This document shows, piece after piece, positions 13,465-25,359 of a DNA stretch of 64,000 nt. The notes below the pieces were generated by a model. The model ran no database searches. It was not told where the DNA came from and was given only the letters and a program-made list of their open reading frames with translations. A program made the translations under genes and the position numbers. Where the stretch lies: positions 14,756,001 through 14,820,000 of the forward strand of contig NC_016133.3 of assembly GCF_000005505.3 (NCBI RefSeq), given 5' to 3'. Origin of the DNA: Brachypodium distachyon (Eukaryota > Streptophyta > Magnoliopsida > Poales > Poaceae). Within the stretch, counting starts at the first letter, position 1; every line of letters starts with the position of its first letter.

Positions 13465-16400
13465 TCACTTGCGATAAAGAATGCCGCACTGGTTATACCT
13501 ACACAGCAAGGTCAGCAAAGGTGTGCCATCAGATGAAAACAAGTTGCCACTTCCCATCTCCAGTGGTTCTGGGGCTGTCATCGACGACCAGTAGCTTTCA
13601 ACTAAATGAAGAAGACCCTTCCCTGATTCTGACCGAGGGAAGAAATCAAGGCGCTTAACTTGTATAATTCCATCCGTCTTGCCTCCACCAACAGCTTCAA
13701 CACGCAATGGGATGCCGAGTGCATACGTTAGAGCCCTCATTGGTAATGTCAAGACTTCAACATCCATGGGACGCACATTCGTCCAGCAATACTGTTACCA
13801 AAAACACAAATGTGCAATAGTGAGAAAAAGATTATCTGTAAACGGTGAATTTAGTATTGGTCAACTTATTTTTTCATGAATTAGTCACAGAAATTTGTCC
13901 GTAGTTGCATAGCTTATTTCTGGGTTTACACGCTTATGCAGAAAAAATTGTCAACGCTGATAATAAAATTAAAATCTTACAACAAAGGCATAAAGGACAG
14001 ATAATGTTAGACTATGGAGAATAGTACAAGGGGCAAAAAACTCTAACCTGAAAGACACTAACTCCTGCAGGGCAAAATGCTCTATAATCCTCTTCTCGTG
14101 TACGGATCTCTGTCTCTGTCAGCAATCTTAGCAAAGAAAGAACTGACAAAAAAAAGGTGTTATATAGAGAACAAGCAGACAAACAAGACATCTCAGCAAT
14201 CACATATCCTCACTCCTGAGTGAAATTATCTCCTGTAGACTTCTCTTGTAGAGCTTGTCAGAACTCCCACTACAAAAGATAAAAGCACTACTTTTAAACC
14301 CAAATATAACAAAGAAACAATGGGATCTTGAAACTTTTTGTCATGTCCGTCAAAACATATCACTATAAACATTAACTTGAAAACTCATACCCATTTGCAA
14401 CTGAGTTGACCAAATCATTAAACTCCTGAAAGAACATGAAGACAATGGGTTATGTATGTAATTTAAGATATATTATTAAGAGAACAATATTCCTTTAGCA
14501 CAGGGCTGGCAATAGCAAAAAATTTCAATGAAAGATCATGCTGACTGATCCTAATGCTCCACTATTTTGTAGTGGATGTTACTTTAGAAACCATTCATTG
14601 AGCTGCTAGACAGTGTCCATGCTGAAGCAAGAATGAAAACAACACAAATCTCAAGGATAAAACACTTGGGAGAGTGGAGTGTTTACTCAAATTGATAATG
14701 ATGACGGATCCTGTAAAAAAAATCCCGTCATAATGATGTGGATCATGCCAATGCAGTTATTATTGAGGAGCTCCTAAGTTGGTTTGGTCCAGTATTCTCC
14801 ACCATGCCATATACTCATTCCAACATTTAAATAGCCTGCTATAGCTTTTACAGAAAGAAACACTCCGCTATTGAATAAATTCCGTGATCACAGCTAAATC
14901 TGCTATTCTTGTAGCAGTGATAACTCCACTGTGGTACATGTGCCAAAACCCTTCAAAATTCATAAACATTTTGCTCTCTATAATCTTTTTAGATATCATA
15001 TATCCTCTAGTTTAATTAGTTCACATTGCAACTCTAAAAAACAATTTGGATCCTAGATAATAAATAATTAAATATCAAGATAACTCCAAAGCCCTCCTTG
15101 AGCTTACATGTTAATATATTTGTATAATATGCATGGCAGCCCCCTAAAATGGTTGTTTTCCTCTCCTGTCCATAATTTTTGTACCTCTCAGAACTTTGTA
15201 CAGTTCTTAAAGTAATAGACTGGTTTGGCCTGGCCAACGGCCTACCACAGTTAAGTCAAAAAATAAACACATATGGCCAAATGCGAAATCAAAATTGATT
15301 ATGTCTTACTGCTTACATTTCATATTTGGAACAGTAACCAAAGATGTATATTTATAGTAAAAAGCGAGTGCAGCAATTGGTTTTACAATAGTCTCCCTAT
15401 AGACAATAGTCATGATAGATTTTCTTCCTACCATTCAGCAATAGGTTTTGCAATAGTCTCCCTATAGACCATGAACCGCGATTAAAATCCTTGCCTCTAC
15501 ATATTTACAGGAGTAGTTCCCTCTGTTTGTTGTTACGTGATGTAAGAACTGTTACATATACATTGTGGGGTATTGTTCTCATCAAAGATATTTTCTGTTG
15601 ATGCAGCATGCAGTTAGATAACTTCATTGTAGTTTGGCATACATGGTTTGCTTGTCTGTAAATGGCTGAACTAGCATTTAAGGATAATGAGATCAAATAA
15701 ATAAATTGAGCTTCTGCAAAATGCGAAATTACATACAGAAACAACACTTGAGAAGTATTCTTCAGGATTTAAAAAGTAAGCCATATCCCATTTCAGACGA
15801 CAGAAATTCTCTCTGTACATTGCCACACGTTCCATTAGACGAGTAGCTTCAGCTTGACTATCCTGCATTTGCCCAAGGTTTTCCTGTTCGCAAACCTAGT
15901 GGTATCAAATTTCCATGAAAAACAAAAAAAGTGGCATCGTAAAAAACAAGCAACCGAGAGAGTTACCAAGTAGGAGAAAAGGAAAGCTCTGTAGAAACAG
16001 TTGCCATCTCGGCGTGTTCGTCTGAAGAGCACATAGTGCTGACTAAGAATCTGTACAAAATATGTTTTTCAGGTTTGCACAAAAGATTTAATAATGACAA
16101 TGCTTCTAGAGTGAAGTTAGTGCCATGCCAACAAACCTTGATCATTTCCCGGATCCTGTACTTATTCGGATATTCCTTAACCAAATCCAAGAGTGGTTCC
16201 TACCATACCAAGAATCAGTATCACAAAAAAGGGAATAACTACTGATTTATAAGATTCATCAAATAAAAATGGATTAAAATAAGTAATGCTGATTGTTGAA
16301 GCACGAGGCACAAAACTGGTAAGCCTAACAAATCGTTTCTGGTTTCCACACATGAACCATCCATTTATTTGGCAGAAAAATGATTTGAGGCCTTCATGGG

Positions 16401-18920
16401 TAAGACCTATGTTTCATCATCGATCATAAGGTGTGAAAACACTAGCTGGATGAAATTCGCTTGAGGAGTAAAACTTATTGAAGTCCAAAAGAACTCCTCC
16501 TATACCTGAACTCTCATTGTCGCTTTATCGGTTCATAATGACCTTATCCCACATCTGCTCAGAATAACGTCTAGGAAAACATTTTTTTTTTCAGAAGAAG
16601 CAGCCAAAGGATTTTGATAAGCCAATGCCTTCCCCAGATAGTACATAGTTATCTTGGGGAGTAACTACAGTTGGAACATTCTAAGTTTACATGTAACACT
16701 CAAAGGACAATGATAATATATTAGCAGCATAAGTTCACAAATTTCAAGATAAACCATTTTAGTCTTAGATAAGGAATGACTGGGACACTGGACAAGCTCA
16801 GTAGAAATCTTTAGTCTTGAATATCTAGTGAAAGTTTATGATAAGAGCTCCTGCTGGTTTCTCAAAAGTAAAATGTTTATGATAGCACATTCACGAGGTC
16901 AAGATGTTGTGAAATTGAATGAGCAAAACTGCACAGGAAAAATAATTCACTGTATTGTGGAGAATATGCAATCATGATTGAGGAGCTTAAAGATAAAGAA
17001 AACAGAGGAGCTACGACACCCACCGGGCCTCCTAATGTCCTTGTTCGAGCATCCGGACACCGGAAAATACCACTGGTAGCACAGTGGTCCTTTGGTGGTC
17101 GGAGGTATGTTCTCTTGCCATCCAGCAGCCGGTCCCAGTTTTTCCACAGAGAAAAATATACATCTTTGTTGAGCGGCACAGAGTCTTGCCGAAAAATATC
17201 ACGTGGGAGGCTTTTTTGAATGCTCATGAAGAGTGCAAAGTAGAATTTCTCATCAGATGATCCTGTCGGCTTCTCTTTCTTCCAATCCTCATCATCCAGC
17301 AATTCATCCTAAATAATTGAATATTCGTCCTTGTAAAGAACACTTTCCATCACAAATGTGGTGAATACTATGGCACGTTATTACGAGAAAAAAAATGCAC
17401 TAACAATAGGACTGCAACGAACACAGTTAACAAATACAAAGGAAAATCCAACACTGTGATGAAACATCCTTCTCTATGTCCTTTAAGCGAACATAATTGG
17501 GCCAAGGACTCAAATGAAGTCATGGAATTGGACCAAGAACTAGCAGCAAAACATTGAAAGTAACAAAAAATATTCACATCAACATATTCCACGTCATCCC
17601 AATCATCTTCTCCTTCATCCTAGAAACATTTTTTTGCAGTGAGAACCAGAACACCCGATCGGTGAATAGTATGCTACTCCCTCCGATCCATAACAAGTGT
17701 CTTGGATTTAATTGCAGTAACAATCAGAACAACTTATCTGAACTGCAAGGAATACAATCCGCAAATACAAAGGGAAATCAGCACTGTGATGAAACATCCT
17801 TGTCTATGTCCTCCAAACGAACGTAATTGGGCCAAGAACTCAAATCAAGTCACGGAATAGAAGAACTAGCAGAAAAACATCAGAAGGAACAAAAAAAATA
17901 TTCACCTCCACAGGGTCCACGTTATCCCAATCATCATCATCGTCTTCTTCAATCTAGAAACATTTCTTGCAGTGAGAACCAGAAACCCGATCCGGAGATA
18001 ATGTGGAAACATCCTATTCTAAGTCATTCCCCATGTGCAGTAAACAGTGAAACGAAATAAAAAAATGTGCAGTGAAAACCACAACACCCGATACTGTGAG
18101 GAACAGGAAACATCCTTCTGATATCATATGAACATAATTTTTGAAAAAAAACAACAACGAATCAAACCACCTTCTTACCCTTTACAAAGAAAACAATTAA
18201 CTAGAAACTACATAGTGTACGCGTATCACGAAACTGAAGGACGCATCAGATTTTACCGCCAAATGTGTATGCTGCACTTCTCTAGATAATTTTATCTATG
18301 CAAGAGTTACACCAATTCGTCGAACTTAGCAAGAAATAATAATTAAACTACGACCACATCAGATCGTACGCCAAGAAAGCACCCTCCACGAAGTGGGCGC
18401 GGGAAAGGCTAAAAGGGGGACAAAGAACAAACCTGAGATCATCCCAACGCACAAAATTGTGATGAACGAATGAGATTTTGGCGGAAAGGGAAGCTAGAAA
18501 GCACCACCCAAGAGGCCAAGATGCTACAAGAAGCTATTAACTCACCGTATACTTGATGGAAACCGCCGAAGGGTCAAAATAGACCGGCGGTGGCGGTGCG
18601 GGTTCGCCGTCGTCGTCTCCGCTGCTTACCCGCCGCGGCTGAGGCGGAACCGCTGAGGTGGAAACCGCCGACGGGTCAGGATAGAAGAACGGCGGTGGCG
18701 GCGAGGGTTCGCGGTCGTCGTCGTCGTCTCCGCTGCTTCCCCGCGGCGGCTGAGGCGGAAGCGGTGAGGTGGACAGCGTCGTAAGGTCAGGATATAAGAA
18801 CGGCGGTGGCGGCGAGGGTTCGCGGTCGTCGTCTCCGCCGCTTCCCGCACTGCGGCTGCCCCGTAACTTGACCTTGAATTTTAGCCCCCTTCCGGGAGTT
18901 GCCTTCCGGTGAGAAACCAT
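13465..18920 (-). CDS. Divergent otubain-like protein (peptidase C65 fold), catalytic His missing
   Basis: Eleven minus-strand exons: 18920-18546, 17953-17906, 17619-17578, 17308-17024, 16199-16137, 16050-15967, 15883-15737, 14425-14391, 14269-14214, 14142-14048, 13791-13465; 518 residues, all GT-AG. Residues 1-125 are disordered, with three tandem copies of an acidic/Pro-rich block (GDDDREPSPPPP type). Then come two tiny acidic exons (cores DDDDDWDNVD and EDDWDDVEYVD). Residues 156-250 form an exon I cannot place (DEKFYFALFMSIQKSLPRD). The otubain domain follows. RRTRRDGNCFYRAFLFSYLE carries the nucleophile C289, and the conserved C-terminal layout ends at LLCRYNQCGILYRK. In active otubains (human OTUB1, plant OTUB1/WTG1) the end reads RPGHYDILY; here His is Gln (511) and Asp is Gly (513). 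Ubiquitin cleavage is therefore doubtful. Otubains remove K48-linked ubiquitin or inhibit E2 enzymes non-catalytically, and the second role remains possible. The start was chosen at MVSHRKATPG; the frame stays open upstream. Confidence 0.85.
17400..17960 (-). repeat. Internal tandem duplication carrying a duplicated exon
   Basis: Bases about 17450-17635 and 17771-17960 are diverged copies. Both contain 'cactgtgatgaaacatcctt', 'taattgggcca', 'actagcag', 'aaaaatattcac' and then a small acidic exon (17578-17619 and 17906-17953). A weaker third trace lies at about 18068-18140. The duplication doubled an exon of 42-48 bp, in phase, inside the otubain-like gene. Confidence 0.75.
17674..17706. mobile_element. 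Stowaway left-end fragment
   Basis: CTCCCTCCGATCCATAACAA-type terminus between the two duplicated segments of the otubain-like gene. No right end found. Confidence 0.5.
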
Positions 18921-19263
18921 GGCTTCTTTCAGTCCCGCCCCCTCGATTCCTGGAGAATTTGGTTTCGCCCTTTTGCAGGGGGTGAAGTGTTTGACGTTTG
19001 TAGCTTTTGGGGTAAGGCTATGAGTCCTGTGACTTACATGTGCTTTCTTGCAAAGAACAAATACAAGTGCGGAACTTGCTTGTTGCCTCATAAGTCAAGG
19101 CTAAGGAAACTAGGTGTGAAAAAGGACTGAGGAAACTCAGCACATTTTTTTAAGTCAAAAAATATCAAACATGTCAATGTTCAAATCTTCCAAGTTTATG
19201 AAAAATTCATGAAGAAATGATAAGTTTTGTGCCCTACGTAAAACAAAAGGGATAAATTTGGTA

Positions 19264-19383
19264 CTCCCTCCAACGGTCCGACCGGTATTACTTGTCTCAA
19301 ATTTGCCCAAATACGGATGTATCTATGTATAAAAATGTCTAGATACATGTAATATTTCGACAATTAATTCCGGTCGGAGGGAG
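19264..19383. mobile_element. Stowaway MITE in a divergent promoter
   Basis: CTCCCTCC terminus at 19264, GGAGGGAG at 19383, and TA on both sides. Inner repeats 'gtccgaccgg' and 'ccggtcgg' pair. It occupies the 744-bp gap between the divergent start codons of the otubain-like gene and SPO11-2. It is similar in its core ('atacggatgtatctat', 'gatacatgtaatatttcg') to the element at 23566-23678. Confidence 0.85.
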
Positions 19384-19664
19384 TATTAGAAAAATTTCTC
19401 ACCAGAGCACTTAAATTATTCACCAAGTTTCTCATTTTTGTTTTGAGAACAGTTTCATTTTTTTAATTTTTTATGGGACTTTCATTTTTTTAGTTTTTTG
19501 CAAAAAACGGTGGTGCCGTGGTGGGCTATGTTATATAGGCTGGGCCGGAGGCACACTAGGAATATTTCATAATCACTTCGTCCTGGCCCGGCCTGGTCCA
19601 GTGGCTCTAGCAGGCCCACTTGCCATCGTCTCTCCGCCCGAGGAAGAAGAACCCGGCGCGGAAG

Positions 19665-22322
19665 ATGGCGGACGTGGCGGCCGCCTCGCTGTTCGGCGCC
19701 GACCGCCGGCTCTGCTCCGCCGACGTCCTCTCGCCTCCGGAGGTCGCCGGCTACTTTCCACTTCTCTCTTGCTTGCCCTCCCCGCCTCCCGCTTCCGGCT
19801 TCCGTCGTCGGCTACTCTCTGATCGAGTCTCTGTGTGTGGTGTACTCGATAGGTCAGGGCAAGGATCGAGGTGGCCGTGCTCAACTTCCTCGCCGCGCTC
19901 TCGTCCCCTTCCTCTCCGGCCATCTCCGTTCTCCCGCTGGTACGGCGAACCCCCAACCCTCCAATTTTTCTTTCTTACTTGCAGTGCTGGCTGGGTAATC
20001 AATCGATGTGGCTAAAGCGCGGCAGCATCGATCTCATCCAAGCTTAACGCAAGTTACTGGAAATGCTGTATTTGCTTCTGAAGCAAGTGTTCTCGGCACT
20101 GCAGATTGCCCGCAAGTCCAGCAACTGCAGCCTGCGCAGCGGCTTGCTGAGCGATGTTTCGTCGGTTTATCTGTCCTATGCCTTCTGCAAGAGGTCTCTG
20201 ACGAGAGAAAATGATGCCAAGTCATTCGTGAGAGGTTATTATTTTTATTTGCAATGTCTTAGGCTTGCTGAGCGACTCTTGTTCATAAAGTGGTCGTGCA
20301 TTTCTTGACAGTATGGAAGGTCATGGAGATGTGCTACAAGATCTTGGGTGAGGGGAAGCTAGTCACTCAGAGGGAGTTGTTCTACAAGCTACTTTCGGAC
20401 TCTCCCAAGTACTTCACTTGTCAGCGTCATGTCAACCAGACAATTCAAGGTCTTGAGAACCCCCCCCCCCCCCCCCCCTTCTGTACTTGTGTCATGTATT
20501 ATATCGGTGCTCAGATTTTGCACTTTGTTCTTGAGCAGATGTTGTTTCATTGCTCCGTTGCACGAGGCAGAGCTTAGGAATCATGGCATCGAGTAGAGGG
20601 GCACTGATTGGACGGCTTCTGTTGCATGTGTGTGTATGCTGAAAAAATGTTTGCCCTGATATAAATGTCGGTTGTCTGTTAATGGGGTCAATAAAGAAAT
20701 CTTGTTTATGTCTTCGTGAAATCACAGTAGCCTAAACTTTGTGTTCAAACTATCTTAGGAGCCAGAGGGAGAACACATTGACTGCTCCATTCTTGGACCT
20801 TCTGGGCATGCCATTACTGGAGATCTGAACCAATTGAGCAAATTAAATTTGTATTCGGATGCCCGGTACCTCATTCTAGTGGAGAAGGTACTAACCTTTT
20901 GCAGTCTATTAGTATAGTCTCTGTTATTTACTTCAAGCTGATAGTGATAGTCCTCTTGTTTGGATTAGGATGCTGTATTTCAGAGGCTGGCTGAAGACCG
21001 CTTATATAATCAGCTTCCATGTATCGTGATCACTGCAAAAGGATATCCTGATATCGCCACTAGGTTCTGTACCCGGCAATGCAAGTCGTTTTGTTTTACT
21101 TATGTAGGAGAACATTTGCATGATTCATTGATCTTATCCCAATTTACTCTCTACGTTGTTGTCAACATTATTAGGTCACTCCTAGTACTTATCCCATTTA
21201 TCTTTCATTGTTCTCAAACAGGTTTATCTTGCATCGACTGAGCCAGACTTTTCCAAATATGCCCATTTTCGCATTGGTGGACTGGTTAAGCCCTTACTAT
21301 TGCAGATATGTACACATCACTGATCTTCTATATTTTAGCTACAGTATATTTCGTTTTCTTTCAGGAACCCAGCAGGGCTTGCTATACTATGCACTTACAA
21401 ATATGGAAGCATATCAATGGGTCTGGAATCATACAGATATGGTATTTCTTCGGGTGATTAAAGCTTGATCAAGCCCATATTTTCAAACAATGTTAATGTT
21501 CTTCATTTTCAGCTTGCAACGTAAAATGGCTTGGCATAAGAGGAGATGATCTGGAGCTTATCCCTCAGAGTGCATTCCAGGAGCTGAAGCCTCGTGATTT
21601 GCAGATTGCCAAAGGCTTGATGTCATCCAAGTTCCTCCAGGTGCGTATGCTATCCCTCGACTTCCAGAGTATGTAGTGGTGTTCTAAACAGTAAATTCCA
21701 GTTCAGATACAACTGCACAAGAATCTGTTTACAAAGCCTGATAATATGTACTGAAATGAAGCCATTTGACTGCAAGTAAATTATTATTTTTCTGGCATTT
21801 TTATTCGAAGCCACCTAATACCTGGGTGAGAGTGACTGCCTGATTATGAATGCCAAGGTCGAGTATGGTCAATGCTGTCCATGCATCATCTATAGCATCA
21901 AACTTCCCAGCGAAAGTTTCGGTTTGAAATTTTAAATAAAGATTTAAGTTCCCGCATTTTACAGCCATGTTCAATGTACTGATAACTCCGAATCTAAAGA
22001 TATGTGCTCGTTGCAACTAGACCAAAACTTTATGACGTGGGGAACACTCAAGATTGTTAAATTATCACTACTGTCTGCCTGAATCATAGTACATCACCAA
22101 GGAGATCATTTAGCCCTTCGAACTCAATGCCAGTAAACTTTTATATGATAACGCAGTTTAAATTAAGCTGGTGTTTTTTGCCTTAAGGACAAGCACAGGG
22201 CGGAGCTGGCACTGATGGTTGAGATGGGTAAGCGTGCTGAGATCGAAGCTCTGTACTGCCATGGATTCGATTTCCTGGGGAAGTACATCGCCAGGAAGAT
22301 TGTGCAGGGTGACTACATCTGA
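19665..22322 (+). CDS. SPO11-2: Meiotic recombination protein SPO11-2 (TOP6A family)
   Basis: Eleven exons: 19665-19742, 19853-19939, 20105-20234, 20312-20449, 20539-20627, 20759-20887, 20969-21063, 21222-21284, 21365-21441, 21513-21640, 22188-22322; 382 residues, close to the 383 I recall for Arabidopsis SPO11-2. It is the topoisomerase VI A-subunit homologue that makes meiotic DNA double-strand breaks with SPO11-1 and an MTOPVIB partner. The winged-helix domain holds [10 protein letters not shown] with the presumed catalytic Tyr at 123. The Toprim domain shows LVEKD (E216) and DWNPAG (D269, N271). [17 protein letters not shown] and [11 protein letters not shown] at the C-terminus are typical of SPO11-2 and not of SPO11-1. 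No damaging change is seen. Intron 4 contains a C19 run. The gene is divergent from the otubain-like gene. Confidence 0.95.
20460..20478. repeat. C19 homopolymer in SPO11-2 intron 4
   Basis: Nineteen consecutive C start eleven bases inside the intron, just after the donor. The length is probably unstable. Confidence 0.9.
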
Positions 22323-22713
22323 CAGATAGAAGTGCATTCCTGGTTGTTTGTTTCATTTTTCTCTCTGGTTTCATGGTTCTGTCCAGTTTTTCTTCAAAGT
22401 GCAGTAATGTTCTTGGCTGTGTTAATTGGAAGGTGAGACTATGAACAGACAACTGCCTAGTGAGGCCTGAACTTTGACACGCAAGAAAATAAATGATAGA
22501 TGTTCAGGGTAATCCAACTCGAGCTGTGTTGGCATGGCGTCTGGTAATGGGAAAATAAATGATAGCTGTTCAGAAGGAAACTGTAATTTGCTGTCAGAGA
22601 AAGGGCATTAAAGCAAGGGAAAATTACCGATTACATGAGCACCCTTGAGGTGATGAGAAAAAGATGACAGCGGATCGGCATGATCAATAATAATCTAGCA
22701 ATAAGAATGGCAG

Positions 22714-23033
22714 CTAATCAAGCGGTTCCCAACCACATTGGCAGTTGCCTTCTGCGCAGTCCAGGAAGGGGAAGCCATGCCATTGGCACCAGTCCTGGCA
22801 CTCCTCGCACAAGAGCTCCTCCTGCGCCTCCGCCACCATCAATGGCCCAACCTCTGCACACATGAAAACAACAGATTTGTGGTGAAAACTAGTAAGTACT
22901 AGTACTTTGCTGATAATACTCCATCATCATATGGTTATAAAGGACAAGTGAATTCGACCGAACAGGTACCTATCGCCGCTGGTAGGAGCAGGATGAGAAC
23001 GGCAGCCAGGAAGATCCTGGATGAGAGCTCCAT
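22714..23033 (-). CDS. Small secreted Cys-rich peptide (defensin-like)
   Basis: Two exons on the minus strand (23033-22970 and 22853-22714), joined in phase, encode 67 residues. Residues 1-20 or so are a clear signal peptide (MELSSRIFLAAVLILLLPAA). A short acidic spacer (MVAEAQEE) follows, then a compact module with six Cys in the pattern C-x2-C-x3-C-x9-C-x4-C-x-C. The leader and the VAEAQ junction look like plant gamma-thionin/defensin precursors, but the mature part is shorter and lacks the usual eight Cys. Many such peptides act in the apoplast in defence or in reproductive signalling. Which applies here cannot be told. It is convergent with SPO11-2, whose stop codon lies about 390 bp away. 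Confidence 0.7.
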
Positions 23034-23565
23034 CAATTGATTGATTTCTTCCTGCTTTTGATTGAGAACCGATTTGCTCAATGGATGGATGTATGCACAA
23101 AACAAAGGGGCGAGTGTGATGTGAGGCACGCAAGTAACTGTGGCAGTGAAGAAGGGAAGCAAGTAACGTGGTCGTACCGCTAGCGCACATGGGATCCTAG
23201 ATCCAGAGGCAGTTGACTCTAATCCTTATCGATGGTCTAGTTGATCTGACTAATTACAGACTTCTCGATTAGAGTTCTCAATCCAGAATGAATATGGGTG
23301 TTGCCCATTAATGAAGCAGTTAGAGTGGAATTAGTATCACGGTTTTGCTATTGATAAGCCGTCCGTTTTCTAGTTAGAGATGAGTCGACATGTTAGCCAT
23401 CGGATGTTGATCCAACGATAGCAAGTGAGATATAAGCAAATGGGGATGATTCTCAGATCTTAGTCCAATGAATTTGAAACGTCGAGTGATATTTAAGGCT
23501 CATTTCTTAAAAAACAGGAGATTTAGAAATAGCCACACCCTTTGTATTATTGGTTTTGCTAACTA

Positions 23566-23678
23566 CTTCCTCTGATCCTAATTTTTTGACTCAAATTTGT
23601 CCAAATATGGATGTATCTATTCTTAAAAAACGTCTAGATACATGTAATATTTCGACAACAACTTAGGATCGGAGGGAG
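23566..23678. mobile_element. Stowaway MITE
   Basis: Termini CTTCCTCTGATCCTAA and TTAGGATCGGAGGGAG with TA on both sides. The core 'atggatgtatctatt' and 'gatacatgtaatatttcg' is shared with 19264-19383 and 25360-25493, so the three belong to one subfamily. Confidence 0.85.
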
Positions 23679-24092
23679 TATTTCTTAGTCGATGATAACA
23701 ACCTTTTGATTTAATCATTGAGATTCATGCAAGACTAATGTAGATCCGATGGATAAGAAAATCTTCATTAGATGGCTACGATTGTTAACTAAGAAATAAC
23801 TACTTCTTAAGCGACTAAGAAATAGACACTTCCTTGTGTTATGGTAGAGTTTTTTAGAAAAATACACGAATCTCATTTGAAAATGCAACGTGATCAGATA
23901 TGTATTAGATGCATCTAAGCACATAAACTAACACCAGAGGTTGAATACATTGAATGCACGTGATATCCCAGATCTCAATTATACTTTACACTGTCCGTTC
24001 TCAAATAAATGTATTTTTAGCTCTTAATGTATTTTTAGCTCTTGTACTAAGTCAATAGTTTTGAAGTTTGACTAACTTTATTAAAAGTATTA

Positions 24093-24170
24093 CTCCCTCC
24101 GATCCATAATAAGTGCCATGTATCTACTACAAAGTTGTTCTGACTTTGTATTAAAATCTAGTTGGATCCA
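24093..24170. mobile_element. Stowaway left-end fragment
   Basis: CTCCCTCCGATCCATAATAA terminus. The matching right end is missing. Confidence 0.45.
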
Positions 24171-24279
24171 GCTTTGGTTGAGCAAAAAGCAAACAAACCA
24201 AAATCCCCCTCAACCCCAACCGTTCTCCATGGATCGAGGGGGTCACGAGAGAAACCAAAAGAGCCGAAAGGGCTTCTTA

Positions 24280-24627
24280 GAGCATCTCCACCTGCCCCTC
24301 CTAAAGGTCCCCCCAAACGTTAAATGGGGGCGCCGGCACTGAAAAACTCACCTAGTTCACTCCACTAAATTGAAAAGGTAGCCGGCATGGCCAAGAATTT
24401 AACCGGCGCCCCCAATCTACTCCCTACTCACAGGGGGGGCTATCGGAGGCGCCGGCTGAAGCTGAAAAGCAGCGCGGGGCCCCACTAGTGAGAGAAACCA
24501 AATTTGGGGGAGCGATGTTTGGGGATGCGGCTGGGTGCCAGTTCCATCCCAAACGAATTGTTGCGCCGACGTCTCCCCATATGGCCATGCGCCGTATGAA
24601 ATATAGGGGGGACGAGTGGAGATGTTC
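24280..24627. mobile_element. PIF/Harbinger-type MITE with TTA duplication
   Basis: Terminal repeats GAGCATCTCCAC and GTGGAGATGTTC differ at one position. TTA flanks both ends (24277-24279 and 24628-24630), as PIF/Harbinger insertions do. The 348-bp interior is GC-rich with 'ggcgccggc' blocks in inverted orientation. There is no coding capacity. Confidence 0.75.
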
Positions 24628-25359
24628 TTACCCTAGGTTTTTCCGCTATGCAACCAAATGAGCCTCGAAGGAGAAGCCTACACCGGCTGGCATACTCGTA
24701 TAGCTCACAACGCACAACTTATTATCCATTCCGGAAAATCAGAAGTACAGTACTTTCTCCGACGCATATTATTTGTCACGAATTTAATATAAGTCTTAGA
24801 TTAGGTTTTACCATGTTAAGTGACATTTTATTACATATATATATATATCCAGACGATTTTTAGACATGAATATATCCATATTTACACAAATTTGAATCAG
24901 ACCCCAATAATGGCAAATAACATTGATCTGAGGGTGCTGTAATCCCAACTTGTCAGGCAGTGACACGTTTGTCCCCGCCCACATGCGCAGACTCGGACCC
25001 ATACGTCTGTGTCAGTTTGGGCTGCCGGGTGCTGTACTGCTGTGGCTAGAGCGGCAGCTCGCTCGCAGTTGGTCACTGCCATCCATGCAGCGTCTAGGCG
25101 GCACGCGCACACGACCCTCGCACGTGTCGCCACGCCCGCACGAGCGCCATTTCCGAGGACCGGCCGCCGACAGCCCGTCCAAACGCGAAGGTCCAATCCA
25201 ATGCGGCGATGTCCGGAGATCCTTCCGCCCCGAGTCTAGTTTTCATTTAGCCAGCAAGAAGTTCTGAGTACTGCTTCTGTCGGAAAAAAGAAAATTAAGT
25301 TTGTCAAAATTTTGTTGTAATGTATAAATGCATTCAAATTTAGTGAAAATTGAGATATA

